Part shown: positions 1 to 10,446 of the stretch, piece after piece
Position numbering within the stretch: the first letter of the stretch is position 1
Layout: each line of letters starts with the position of its first letter
Assembly: GCA_903632075.3 (NCBI GenBank)
Contig: CAHIKZ030000024.1
Coordinates: forward strand, 2,177,501 to 2,241,500
Reading direction: 5' to 3'
Length of the DNA: 64,000 nt
Source: Acanthosepion pharaonis
Lineage: Eukaryota; Mollusca; Cephalopoda; Sepiida; Sepiidae
Made by a program: the position numbers and the translations under genes
The notes under the pieces: generated by a model
The model's input: the letters and a program-made list of their open reading frames with translations, nothing else
Databases searched by the model: none
What the model was told of the DNA's origin: nothing

Positions 1-151
1 GTGCCATGTTTAATGGATGTGAGTTATCAGTTATCTCCTGCTAATTTCGCTCTGAAAGTTCTCCACTGCCTTAACCGGGTACTGAACTCACAATCATTGG
101 GTCCTGTCACTGGATCTAACTAACGTCTTTATCCACTGTGCCATGTGTCCC
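1..151 (-). repeat. tRNA-like module of a Penelope-like (PLE) terminal repeat
   Basis: Read on the minus strand, this block carries TGGCACAGTGG, a good fit to a Pol III A box. About 60 bases on comes GAGTTCAGTACCC, a weaker fit to a B box. The same block recurs near 6880-7030, 17735-17850, 47345-47500 and 55970-56110, and in each place it sits between or beside the hairpin and array described in the next entry. It is not a functional tRNA gene: I cannot draw a good T arm. The Pol III reading is an inference from the box spacing. Confidence 0.5.
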
Positions 152-612
152 TGAGAAATATGACATAGAAGTCGGAGCGTACAATGACCGAAACGTTGTA
201 ATAAATACGGCGACAAAGATGAGGATAATAGTCCGAATAATGTAAATAGTGTACATAATACCTCATCTCAGAAATATAGACAGATACTGAAAGGCCAAAA
301 CGTTGTAATAAATATGGCGAAAAAGATGAGGACAATACTACGAATAATGTAAATAGTGTACATAATACCTCATCCCAGAAATATAGACAGCTACTGAAAA
401 GTCAACACATAATAAATATGGCGACAAAGTTGAGGACAATAGTCCGAATAATATAAATAGTGTACATAATACGTCATCCCAGACATATAGACAGCTACTG
501 AAAGGCCGAAACGTTGTAATAAATATGGCAACAAAGATGCGGGGAATAGTCCGAATAATGTAAATAGTTTACAAAATACCTCATCTCAGAAATATGAACA
601 GATACTGAAAAT
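152..612 (+). repeat. 107-bp tandem array, PLE-associated (family A1)
   Basis: About four diverged copies of a unit of about 107 bp. Each has the order GGCCGAAACGTTGTAATAAA, then GATGAGGACAATAGTCCGAA, then CCTCATCTCAGAAATATAGA. Within a unit GATGAGG can pair with CCTCATC, enclosing two smaller hairpins (GGAC/GTCC and ATGTA/TACAT). The first copy keeps a relic of the larger hairpin (gagcgtacaa loop). The open frame on the other strand of this array is a by-product of the repeat. Confidence 0.8.
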
Positions 613-960
613 AAGTTATCATTTATTTACTTTCTGTCTCATTTAATACTTTTAATGGTTAGTAGGCTGATTTTGATTAGTGGTGTATCAAACACTATGG
701 CATTGGTGAAATCTAAATAATGGCAACACAATTTTATGGCTCCAACTAAATATATTTTGAACACAATCGTATGCCTTCAATAACAGATAAAATGTTTTGC
801 TGGTTATATATTGTCGGTGTCTTTTTTATATATATAAAAGGGTATTGCTGGTATTTTTACAATTAAAATGCATTTTTATACTTTCATTGTGGTTTTGTTT
901 CGGGATTCACTATTTGGCCATAGCTGGGGCCCTAACAGGTACTTCCACCCTAATATTTTT
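605..960 (-). repeat. Composite repeat, diverged copy (minus)
   Basis: Contains the minus-strand hallmarks of a composite family seen better at 43795-45745 and 62975-63420: a 'gtatatcaaac' end, 'acaattttatggct' spacers, and the body motif CATAGCTGGGGCCCTAACAG at 919-938. The tandem part between end and body is short and degraded. An open frame at 797-1060 crosses this repeat and I do not regard it as a gene. Confidence 0.6.
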
Positions 961-1064
961 TGAAGCAAATTTTAACAAACGTAACCATAAAAGAAGACAT
1001 TTATTTTCTCTTGAAACCGCTATTATTGTCTACTTGCTACTGTTGTCACTACTTTTATAAATCC

Positions 1065-1692
1065 AGATGCTCTGAGTGTCCTGGTTATGAGGATAAACTA
1101 CATCCGTGTCCTGGGTAAGACAATGAACTACGTCCAACAAGAAAGGCTTCTGATCAGGAGGTTTTGAGGAACGTGGAACCACCTCTTAGTTGCTGGTATC
1201 CCAGGCCCACCTTGTCTAGGAATGGTAGCACCTGTAAGGGTCCTAATTATGGAAAAATAGTTAACACCCAAACTTGTGTAAAAATAGGTTTTAATACCAG
1301 AAAAAATTCGTAATAATAAAAAAATTATTACGAGCAATTTTTGAAGGGAAAATTATTATCAGCAATAATTAAAATTTACAGTGAAACATATACTGTTAGA
1401 GTTTGTAGATTTTGATCTAGTGTGAACAAAATATTACCAAGTGAGTATTAAAAAAAAAAAAAAAAACTTTTTACGAAAATAAAACCATCCAAGATTGTAA
1501 ATTTCCTAAAAGTTGGATTGTACACAAAAATATGAGTAATTGAAAACTGGTTCAAATATATATGTATACACACACACACACATCTTTTTTTTTTTTTTGA
1601 CCAAACTATCGCTATGGATCTATTTCAAAAATTTTGTTTGCATTAAATGACCCACTGTGGTTTTGATATGCCTTAAAACAAAAAAAAAACAA
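1065..1692 (+). repeat. Composite repeat, plus-strand copy
   Basis: Starts with two units of the 30-bp minisatellite (ataaactacatccgtgtcctgg). The conserved body follows ('ggaggttttgaggaacgtgg', 'gtagcacctgtaagggtcct'), then 'aaaaataggttttaatacca', then degraded units containing 'attattaccagcaata'-like sequence. It ends near 1641-1690 with 'cattaaatgacccac' and 'gatatgcc-taaaacaaa', the same end as the copy at 63371-63420. The element looks non-coding. Confidence 0.6.
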
Positions 1693-2274
1693 TCTAAATA
1701 AAAAACAGATGCTCTGAACCTATTTTAGTGAATTCATATGACACGGGGAAATGAATGGATTGCCCAGAATTTTTTTTTTAATTCATAATTAGTAATTTAT
1801 AATTACTAGGATTCAGTTTATTTTAATTTCCTTTTTTAAATTGTTATTATTCAAAAGTATTCTGTACAAATTTATGAATATAACAATGTGGTTTCATATT
1901 TATTTCTTCATAATACGGTATATAACAAATTTTACTTGTTTCAAATATGAGGTCTGATCTGAGACTCTAGGGTCTGTTGCTATGGTAACGGAGCTAAAGC
2001 ACACAGTGTGAAGCAATAAAAATTCAGAAGCCCGTTGTACCTATAGATTATGCAAAATCGATTGATAATGTACGTCACAAAGATCATTCCTGTCGAGTGT
2101 TCCGGTAAATTTAACAACGTTCATATTTATTTTTAGTTTATATTATTTTTCCCCGTGAATATTAGAATGTTGCCACATTCCTTTACAAGATTTTTTTTTT
2201 GTCTGTCTATTGCTAATTCCACCAGTTCCACGTTTGAGCGAACCAATTTTAAGATGATGATATTTAAACGATCA
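1693..2274. other. No recognised feature
   Basis: AT-rich sequence with short homopolymer runs. I see no open frame of note, no repeat shared with the rest of the window and no RNA gene. Confidence 0.5.
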
Positions 2275-3003
2275 AAAATGCAAGTTTTATGTTTATTTTT
2301 CTTAATAATTCAATATACGATCTCATTTTGATTTGGTTGATTGTGTTTCACGGCATGTCAAAATCCTAATTTAATGCCGAAATCTAAATATTTTAAACAC
2401 AATTTTATGGTTTCAACTATAGATAAAATGTATTGGTCGTTACTTTTCTATAAAAATTTTCCTTGGTAATTGTACTATAAATATGTATTGTTGGTTGATT
2501 GATTTTGTTTAGCTGCATATCAACCTCTATCTTATATTTAATGCCGAAATCTAAATATTTTAAAAACAATTTTATGGCTTCAACTACAAATAAAATGTAT
2601 TGTGGGTCATTTTTCTATAAAATGTATTGTGGGTCAGTTTACTATATGTATTTTTGGTTAATTGATTTTGTTTAGATGCATATCAAACTCTATGATATAT
2701 TTAATGCCGAAATCTCAATATTTTGAATACAATTTTATGGTTTCAACTACAGATAAAATGTATTGTTGGTCATTTTCCTATAAAATCTATTGTTGGCAAT
2801 TGTACTATAAATATGCATTGTTGTTGGACTGATTTTTTTTAGCGGCATATAATCTCTGTTTTATTTAAGGCTTAAGCTAAATATTTCTAACAATTTTATA
2901 GCTTTAACTAAATATATTTCAAACACAATTGTATGCTTTCAAATACAGATAAAATGTATTTTTAGGTCATTTTGCTATAAAATGTACTGTTGTTACTTTT
3001 ACT
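2275..3003 (-). repeat. About 165-bp tandem repeat, four units, composite-family end
   Basis: The phrase 'ttaatgccgaaatctaaata' or a variant recurs at about 2371, 2538, 2701 and 2863, so units are 163-168 bp. Each unit also holds 'acaattttatggcttcaact' and 'taaaatgtattgttggt'. The unit matches the outer end of the composite repeat in minus orientation (compare 54097-54140), so this is probably a local tandem expansion of that end. Confidence 0.7.
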
Positions 3004-3925
3004 ATAAATGAGAAGAGGACAATAGTCCGAATAATGTAAATAGTGTACATAATAACCTCATCTCAGAAATATAGACAGATACTGAAAGGCCGAAACGTTG
3101 TAATAAATATGGCGACAAAGATGAGGACAATAGTCCAAATAATGTAAATAGTGTACATAAAACCTCATCTCAGAAATATAGACAGATACTGAAAGGCCGA
3201 AACGTTGTAATAAATATGGCGACAAAGATGAGGACAATAGTCCGAATAATGTAAATGGTGTACATAATACCTCATCTCAGAAATATAGACAGATACTGAA
3301 GGTCCGAAACGTTGTAATAAATATGTCGATAAAGATGAGGACAATAGTCCGAATGATGTAAATAGTGTACATAATAACTCATCTCAGAAATATAGACAGA
3401 TACTGAAAGGCCGAAACGTTGTAATAAATATGGCGACAAAGATGAGGACAATAGTCCGAATAATGTAATTAGTGTACATAATACCTCATCTCAGAAATAT
3501 AGACAGATACTGGAGAAGGCCGAGGCATGCAACGGCCAAAACGTTGAAATACATATGGCGACAAAGATGAGGACAATAGTCCGAATAATGTAAATAGTGT
3601 ACATAATACCTCATTTCAGAAATATAGACAGATACTGAAGGTCCGAAGCGTTTTAATAAATATGTCGATAAAGATGAGGACAATAGTCCGAATAATGTAA
3701 ATAATATACATAATACCTTATCTCAGATATAGAGACAGATACTGAAAGGCCGAAACGTTGAAATAAATATGGCGACAAAGATGAGGACAATAGTCCGAAT
3801 AATGTAAATAGTGTACATAATCGCCCATCTCAGAAATATAGACAGATACTGAAGGTCCGAAACATTGTAATAAATATGGCGACAAACATGAGGATAATAG
3901 TCCGAATAATGTGAATAGTGTACCT
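3004..3925 (+). repeat. 107-bp tandem array, PLE-associated (family A1)
   Basis: Nine units, with GAGGAC at about 3015, 3123, 3230, 3337, 3444, 3569, 3676, 3783 and 3889. The spacing is 107 bp except one step of 125 bp. The long unit near 3510-3545 has the fuller hairpin (GGCCG...CGGCC) that the short units lack, which explains the difference. This is the best-preserved A1 array. Confidence 0.88.
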
Positions 3926-4340
3926 CTCTAGCTGGAAGGAAATGGTTTCAGAAACAGGCAGAATGATTTGCCTATCTAACTCTGACCACTGAACTCCCTA
4001 GATATCAATTCCATTAAGTGCTAATGAGACATATTAGACCATGAAGCATTCTCTGTATACGTTCGCACATTAAATAAGGTTAGTTCCAGCTGTTAAACGA
4101 ACTGTTGTTAGCATTTAGACATTGTATTCCAGTGGCAATTCTGAGATGTCTCAAAGTGACTATGATTGATCAAGTATGAGCTGGAACACAGGGGATCAAC
4201 TAATTATTAATTAGTTACTGATAAGGTTTTAGTCTTCAGTTTAAGAATCCTTTATCCGAACTTCTTGGAACCGGAACAGCTTCGGTTTTCCGATTTTGTT
4301 TCCGTATTTTAGAATACAGGTTACTTAATTTGTATATAGC
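3926..4340. other. No recognised feature
   Basis: Unique-looking sequence between a PLE array and a LINE relic. I see no coding signal or repeat in it. Confidence 0.4.
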
Positions 4341-4344
4341 ATCT

Positions 4345-4555
4345 ATAAAGTGGGGCCTCTTTGAAATGGAACCCAATCATAAACGCATCGGTCCTGACTT
4401 GGGATTTCAACTCCAGTCACTTTCTCACCAACGTAATGTGGAATCCCTTTGTCTATAAATATTTTCATAGCAATTGCCCTGACGAGCTATTTTCACTGGT
4501 ACCCCGACTGTATGAATGTAAGCGTGCTACTATATGAGATTAGTATGGTACCTGT
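4345..4555 (+). pseudogene. LINE-C (Jockey/CR1-like) reverse transcriptase relic
   Basis: Forward translation with frameshifts gives pieces such as YKYFHSNCPDELFSLVPRL, parallel to YKYFHGNCSEELHSLVPRR in the longer relic at 42311-42730. These lie in the C-terminal part of a non-LTR reverse transcriptase. The fragment is about 70 codons, interrupted, and without the catalytic motif, so it is dead. Confidence 0.6.
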
Positions 4556-4584
4556 TATGCTAGCTTTCTTGCTGGTGTCCATGT

Positions 4585-4637
4585 AAATGTTAGACTCTTC
4601 CAAGCCTACTTTCCTCATTAGGTTTCCCAGAAATCTG

Positions 4638-4640
<3 letters not shown>
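4585..4640 (-). pseudogene. Short LINE-A relic
   Basis: The text 'tcctcattaggtttcccaga' matches the minus-strand LINE-A segment that reads FLGHIMRKE in better copies (21800-21840, 26980-27000). Only some 50 bases remain before the CTTT tract begins, so the assignment is tentative. Confidence 0.35.
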
Positions 4641-4678
<38 letters not shown>

Positions 4679-4825
4679 TGTTTGTTTCTTTCTTATTATC
4701 TCACACCTTTTGTTTCTTTTTACTCATTCTTACAACTCTTTTTTTCGTTCTTTCTTTCTTTCTTTCATTCTTTCTTTGTTTCTCTCTTTCTTTCTTAATG
4801 TCTCACAATTCTTTCTTTCTTTATG
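4640..4825 (+). repeat. CTTT microsatellite, interrupted
   Basis: Imperfect TTTC repeats with interspersed TTTG and two 'ttatctcaca/taatgtctcaca' punctuation segments. The open frame here encodes only low-complexity FLSFFLSF sequence and is not a gene. Confidence 0.9.
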
Positions 4826-4964
4826 AAATTAGCAAGCCTAGCAAGGAATGGTAGTTGCAGAATGGTGAAAAAGGATCCGATCCTGAAAACTAAGGTAGGA
4901 AATAATCAAAGATCCTAAATACGAATAAGGACATGTTTGTTTGATTGGTTGTCTCTTTCTGCTT

Positions 4965-4966
4965 AT

Positions 4967-5017
<51 letters not shown>

Positions 5018-5164
5018 ACTCTTTCTTTCTTTCTTTCTTTCTTTCTACTCTTTCTTTCTTTTTTCTTTCTTTCTTAATATCTCATCGTTCTTTTTTCTTT
5101 CTAACCTTTCTTTCTCTCAACTCCTTTTCGTAATATATCACCACTTTTCTTTTATTCCTTATTT

Positions 5165-5199
<35 letters not shown>

Positions 5200-5244
5200 A
5201 CACTTTTCTTTCTTTCTTTCTTTCTTTCTTTCTACTCTTTCTAC

Positions 5245-5275
<31 letters not shown>

Positions 5276-5473
5276 ACTCATTCTTTCTACTCTTTCTTTC
5301 TTTCTTTCTTTCTACTCTTTCTTTCTACTCTTTCTTTATTTCTTTCTTTCTTTCTACTCTTTCTTTCTTTTTTCTTTCTTTCTTAATATCTCATCGTTCT
5401 TTTTTCTTTCTAACCTTTCTTTCTCTCAACTCCTTTTCGTAATATATCACCACTTTTCTTTTATTCCTTATTT

Positions 5474-5509
<36 letters not shown>

Positions 5510-5527
5510 TCCTTCTACTCTTTCTAC

Positions 5528-5558
<31 letters not shown>

Positions 5559-5843
5559 ACTCATTCTTTCAACTCTTTCTTTCTTTCTTTCTTTCTTTCT
5601 ACTCTTTCTTTCTTTCTTTCTTTCTTTCTACTCTTTCTTTCTTTTTTCTTTCTTTCTTAATATCTCATCGTTCTTTTTCTTTCTAACCTTTCTTTCTCTC
5701 AACTCCTTTTCGTAATATATCACCACTTTTTTTTTTTTATTCCTTATTTTCTTTCTTTCTTTCTTTCTTTCTTTTTTCTTTCTTTCTTTTTCTTTCCTTT
5801 CTTTCTTTCTTTCTTTTTCTTTTTTTCTTTCTTTCTTTCTTTC

Positions 5844-5878
<35 letters not shown>

Positions 5879-6038
5879 GTCTTTCTTTCTTTCTTTTCTT
5901 TCTTTTCTTTCTTTTCTTTCTCTCTTTCTTCTTTTTTTCTTTCTTTCTTAATATCTCATCGTTCTTTTTTCTTTCTAACCTTTCTTTCTCTCAACTCCTT
6001 TTCGTAATATATCACCACTTTTCTTTTTTTCCTTATTT

Positions 6039-6082
<44 letters not shown>

Positions 6083-6090
6083 ATATTCCC
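4965..6090 (+). repeat. Long CTTT tract with higher-order repeats
   Basis: About 1.1 kb of CTTT repeats. A complex spacer beginning AATATCTCATCGTTC recurs near 5076, 5385, 5659 and 5949, each followed by 'aacctttctttctctcaact' and 'cgtaatatatcaccactttt'. The spacing of 309, 274 and 290 bp shows a higher-order unit of about 290 bp. It is a polypyrimidine strand. The 239-residue open frame is a by-product of a stop-free repeat. Confidence 0.92.
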
Positions 6091-6219
6091 CACTCCTTGT
6101 TTTCTTTTATTACGTCACCCCTTTTTTCTTCTATTTCCAAGTGTTCTTCTCTTCCATTTATTCATGCATTCGTTCTTTCTTTCTTTCGTTCTCCTTTTTC
6201 TCTCTGCTCTTTTTTAAAT

Positions 6220-6830
6220 TGTCGACGAACTTACACTATTTACATTGTTCGGACTGTTGTCCTCATCTTCGTTGCCATATTCACGACGTTTAGACCGTTG
6301 TACGCTCCGGCCTTCTTCTATATCTGTCTATATTTCTGAGATGAGGTATTGTAATTATTTACACTATTTACATTGTAGTCCTCATCTTCGTTGCCATATT
6401 CACGACGTTTAGACCGTTTTATACTCCGGCCTTCTTCTATATCTGTCTATATTTCTGAGATGAGGTATTGTAAGTATTTACACTATTTACATTGTTCGGA
6501 CTGTAGTCCTCATCTTCGTTGCCATATTCACGACGTTTAGACCGTTGTATACTCCGGCCTTCTTCTATATATGTCTATATTTCTGAGATGAGGTATTGTA
6601 ATTATTTACACTATTTACATTGTTCGGACTGTTGTCCTCATCTTCGTTGCCATATTCACGACATTTCGACCGTTGTACGCTCCAGCCTTCTTCTATATGT
6701 GTCTATATTTCTGAGATGAGGTATTGTAATTATTTGCATTATTTACATAATTCGGACTGTTATCCTCATCTTCGTTGCTATATTCACAACGTTTTGGTGG
6801 TTGTACGCTTCGGCCTTCTTCAGGTGATAG
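6220..6830 (-). repeat. 128-bp tandem array, PLE-associated (family A2)
   Basis: Five units, with the phrase 'gttgtcctcatcttcgttgcc' or a variant at about 6256, 6376, 6503, 6631 and 6759. On the minus strand each unit reads GAAGATGAGGACAACAGTCC, and includes a 21-base segment (gaaggccggagcgtacaacgg) missing from most 107-bp units. That segment accounts for the length difference between A1 and A2. Confidence 0.85.
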
Positions 6831-7290
6831 GAAGTCCGAACCAAACACTTTATTCCGTTTACCGGATAGATTTTTTTGTTCCACGTGCCATGCCTCTTCT
6901 GGATGTTTCAGTTATTTCCCTGTAACTCAACTCTAAAAGCTTTTTTGGTTCACTACTGCTGTTGCTGACAGCTCTTTGGGGTCTAGTCACTGGTTCTAAC
7001 CGATATCTTCATCCACTGGGCCATGTGTCTCTGAGGACACAGCAGCAGTGAGTTAAAGAGAAATAACTGAAACATCAAGCATGGCACGTGAAACTATAAC
7101 AATCTACCACGGAAGACGAAATAATTGATTTGGTTCGAAATTCCAATCACCTGAAGAAGCCTGGATTTTACAACTGTCAAAACCTCGTGAATATGGCAAT
7201 GAAGATGAGGATAACAGTCAGAATAATGTAAATAATACAAGTAATCATAATACCTCATCTCAGAGATATAGACAGAGTTTTTTTAATCTT
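6831..7290. mobile_element. Centre and right arm of a PLE terminal palindrome
   Basis: After the minus-strand array at 6220-6830 comes the tRNA-like block on the minus strand (about 6880-7030). A short dyad GTGTC-TCTGAG-GACAC follows near 7026-7041. A plus-strand arm (about 7135-7290) then carries CACCTGAAGAAGCC, a degraded hairpin and one array unit. The whole locus from 6220 to 7290 is therefore an inverted repeat folded around the tRNA-like block. Confidence 0.65.
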
Positions 7291-7419
7291 CCAAAGGTGG
7301 AAAGGTTATACTGTGCGGACAATTTCAGCTCCGATATGGCAGCAATGCCCCATCTGTGATCTGAGAGATTTTGGCAACCGACTAAAATATCGATAATCAC
7401 AATAATATAACTGAATCTA

Positions 7420-7935
7420 CACTATTTACATTATTTGGACTATTGTCCTCATCTTTGTCGGCATATTTATTACAACGTTTCGGCCTTTCAGTATCTGTCT
7501 ATCTTTCTGAGATGAGGTATTATGTACACTATTTACATTATTCGGACTATTATCCTCATCTTTGTCGCCATATTTATTACAATGTTTCGGCCCTTCAGTA
7601 TCTGTCTATATTTCTGAGATGAGGTATTATGTACACTATTTACATTATTCGGACTATTGTCCTCATCTTTGTCGCCATATTTATTACAACGTTTCGGCCC
7701 TTCAGTATCTGTCTATATTTCTGAGATGAGGTATTATGTACACTATTTACATTATTTGGACTATTGTCCTCATCTTTGTTGCCATATTTATTACAACGTT
7801 TCGGCCTTTCAGTATCTGTCTATATTTCAGAGATGAGGTATTATGTACACTATTTACATTATTCGGACTATTGTCATCATCTTTGTCGCCATATTTATTA
7901 CAACGTTTCGGTCCGGCCTTCTTCAGGTGGTTTGA
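7420..7935 (-). repeat. 107-bp tandem array (family A1), minus
   Basis: Five units, with 'actattgtcctcatctttgt' or a variant near 7438, 7547, 7652, 7759 and 7866. The last unit runs into the full hairpin end ('cggccttcttcaggtggtt') at 7912-7935. Open frames in this stretch come from the repeat. Confidence 0.85.
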
Positions 7936-8275
7936 ATGTCGAACTGAACCCTTTATTTAGCTAACTAGGTTAGACTGTTATTAGTTATATCCTTTTAATT
8001 CCCCTTCCCAAGTTCTTCACTGCCTTAATCGGGTATTGAACTCACACTTTGGTTTCTATCACTGGATATACCTAACGCCTTTATCCACTGTGCCATGTGT
8101 CCTTGTGGACACATTAACAGGAATTAACTGGAGGTAACTGACATCCATTAAACATGGCACGTGGAACTAGAACAGTCTACCCCAGTGAGCGAAATAAAGG
8201 GTTCAGTTCGACATTCCAACCAATTGAAAAAGGACGGAGCGTACATCGACCGAAACGTTGTCATAAATATGCCAT
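7936..8275. mobile_element. PLE palindrome centre with second arm
   Basis: Contains the minus-strand tRNA-like block (about 7995-8100), then 'catggcacgtggaactagaa' and a plus-strand arm (GGGTTCAGTTCGACATTCCA, hairpin relic, CGAAACGTTGT) ending at about 8270. It joins directly to the 3' flank of a PLE endonuclease relic, and this junction is the main evidence that family A repeats belong to a PLE. Confidence 0.6.
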
Positions 8276-8708
8276 GTCTCCTTGAGGACATCTGTGTAAG
8301 AATTTCTGGGTATTATAAACCTAATGTCATCAGCAACCATTTTTAACCAGGGCTCATATTGCAATTTTTAGCTGTTATCATTGCAGATTTTACCAACTCT
8401 CATATTGCAATTTTGTTTTATTATCGTTTTTCTCTGGCACTCCTTATTACTGGTTCCCATATTGTATTCATTTCTATGCTTGGTCGGCTCAGAAGATTTT
8501 TGTGGCCTAGCATATGTGCTGATTGCTTAAGTTTACGAATTCTCCAGTTGTGTTCTTTGTCTATGATCTCAACCTGATCCCAGAAAGGGTAGTTGAAATA
8601 TAGGCAAAAAACTGAATCTATTTTGACAAGAGATAGAATACCGAGGAGAGTGCTGACGTGTTGAAATGTCTTATTGCTATGATCTTGAGAAAACGACACC
8701 AGTTCCAA
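8276..8708 (-). pseudogene. PLE GIY-YIG endonuclease C-terminus and 3' flank
   Basis: A 95-codon minus-strand frame (8421-8708) contains WDQVEIIDKEHNWRIRKLKQ, then SAHMLGHKNLLSRPSIEMNT and IWEPVIRSAREKR. The pattern RxRKLxxSAxML followed by a short tail fits the C-terminal end of the GIY-YIG endonuclease of Penelope-like elements. The family usually has Glu before Ser where this copy has Gln (KQS). The N-terminal part with the GIY and YIG motifs is absent. A second relic at 56480-56712 has the same LLSRPSIEMNTIWEPVI stretch. The region 8276-8420 is 3' untranslated sequence with a duplicated 'aaaattgcaatatgag' phrase. I recognised this from motifs without an alignment. Confidence 0.5.
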
Positions 8709-8709
8709 T

Positions 8710-9174
8710 TTGTATTAAAAAAAAAAAAAGAAATTCTATATGAAATAATTATGATAATTTCCCAGTTACTTTCCAATTTGGTTTCTAGTTTTTCTTTTAT
8801 ATTTATTGCAAAGATTTCGAACAGCCTTGCTCTCTAACTTTCATAGGAAAAAATGTATTGTGTTTTTGTTTTTGTTCGTTGGCAGAGTGCGAAATCCTGG
8901 TAATTTGGTGAAATTGGTCCTGCCAATTACTGACATTTTGACTGCTTAGTGCCATTTGGTTGAGGGCAAATAAGTAAAAATGATAAGTACAAATGATTGA
9001 CTATCATTAAGTTTGTTTTCTTGAAATTATTTTGCCGCTACAGCTAGAAAAGCGGTTGAAAAAAAAGAATGTATCGATAAGTGAATAATCGATTCTTTTA
9101 GGATATCTGCAATGATTTCAAGAGAAGCACAACTCACAATATATATGATTCTCACTCTTTATCTTTCACTTTCT

Positions 9175-9177
<3 letters not shown>
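8710..9177. other. No recognised feature
   Basis: AT-rich, with no repeat shared elsewhere that I noticed and no coding signal. Confidence 0.4.

Positions 9178-9212
<35 letters not shown>
9178..9212. repeat. TA microsatellite
   Basis: About 17 TA units directly left of the palindromic element at 9214-10018. Confidence 0.95.
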
Positions 9213-9213
<1 letters not shown>

Positions 9214-9215
<2 letters not shown>

Positions 9216-10018
9216 GAAAAATATACTGAAAAAACAAACAAAATCCTAATATGCAATTATGCTGTTTTAATGTTAATATAGTGTCAACGTCGGACGTTTC
9301 GGTCTAATAGACCATCTTCAGGACATATTCATAAAACATAATTAACATAGACCATATACAATTCAACATGAAAAAGACGATGGACATAAAAGCAATACCA
9401 ATCCAAATAGATAACTGAAATCTTTTATAAGATCAGCGTTCCGTTTAAATATGATCACGTCGTCGTCTCGTGGGCGATGTTGTGAAAACGTATTCCTAAA
9501 ATTTGAGTATTTTGAATGAAAAACGAAAAGAATTTTATTTTGATCTAAAATTTATATGTACGTTTGTCGAGCATTAATCTTGCTAGAAAAGGGGAAATAT
9601 TAAAGAAGCCAGGTCTCGTATTCACCGTGCGTGAGATGGATATTATGCCTGCTTAATAAATCCGCCTAAGATTTTTATTATGAAAATATTTTAAAATCTT
9701 CACAGAATCAAAATCGAAATTATGATCAGCTTTAGTTGTGTGTACAACTAAAGCATTCGCCCACGTGACGACGACGTGATCATATTTAAACGGAACGCTG
9801 ATCTTATAAAAGATTTCAGTTATCTGTTTGGATTGGTATTGCTTTTATGTCCATCCTCTTTTTCATGTTGAATTGAATATGGTCTATGTTAATTATGTTT
9901 TATGAATATGACCTGAAGATGGTCTATTAGACCGAAACGTCCGACATTGACATTAAACATTAATACAGCAAAATCGCATATTAGGACTTTTTTTTTTTTT
10001 CAGTATATTTTTCTTCAT
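9214..10018. mobile_element. Palindromic PLE-like terminal repeat (family D)
   Basis: Two arms of about 250 bp are near-perfect inverted copies (9214-9480 and 9755-10018), around a spacer of about 280 bp. Each arm holds CTGAAGA-T-GGTCT-att-AGACC-GAAAC: plus strand 9913-9938, and the inverted copy near 9280-9315. The tip has 'cctaatatgcaattatgctg' on one side and its complement on the other. The spacer has no open frame. I class it with PLE-type inverted terminal repeats because it shares the hairpin motif with family A, which abuts PLE coding sequence. A foldback DNA element is the alternative. Confidence 0.6.
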
Positions 10019-10047
10019 ACTGTCGGATCTATATCCATATATTTGCT

Positions 10048-10159
<112 letters not shown>

Positions 10160-10378
10160 TACTATTTCTGAGATGAAGTATTATGTACACTATTTACATT
10201 ATCGCACTATTGTCCTCATCTTTGTCGCCATATTTATTACAACGTTTCGTTGTACGCCCGGCCTTCTTCTTAGTGCGACATTTCAACCACATGAAGAAGG
10301 CCGGAGCGTACAACGGCCGAAAAGTTGCAATAAATATAGCGACAAAGAAGAGGACAATAGTCCGAATAATGTAAATAT
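10160..10378. mobile_element. Minimal family A palindrome without the tRNA-like centre
   Basis: One array unit on the minus strand (10160-10270) faces one on the plus strand (10285-10378). Their hairpin ends are almost back to back: 'acgcccggccttcttctta' and 'tgaagaaggccggagcgtac'. The plus arm has TGAAGAAGGCCG-loop-CGGCC-GAAAAG. TG microsatellites flank both sides (10105-10158 and 10416-10442). Confidence 0.75.
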
Positions 10379-10379
10379 T

Positions 10380-10405
10380 ATATATATTATTATATATATA
10401 TATAA

Positions 10406-10442
<37 letters not shown>
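10380..10442. repeat. TA and TG microsatellite
   Basis: Short impure TATA stretch followed by 13-14 TG units. Confidence 0.9.

Positions 10443-10446
<4 letters not shown>

Noticed and set aside
4941..5660. 239-codon frame as a membrane protein (F/L/S-rich)
   Set aside because: It is the translation of CTTT repeats with no stops and recurs on any such tract.
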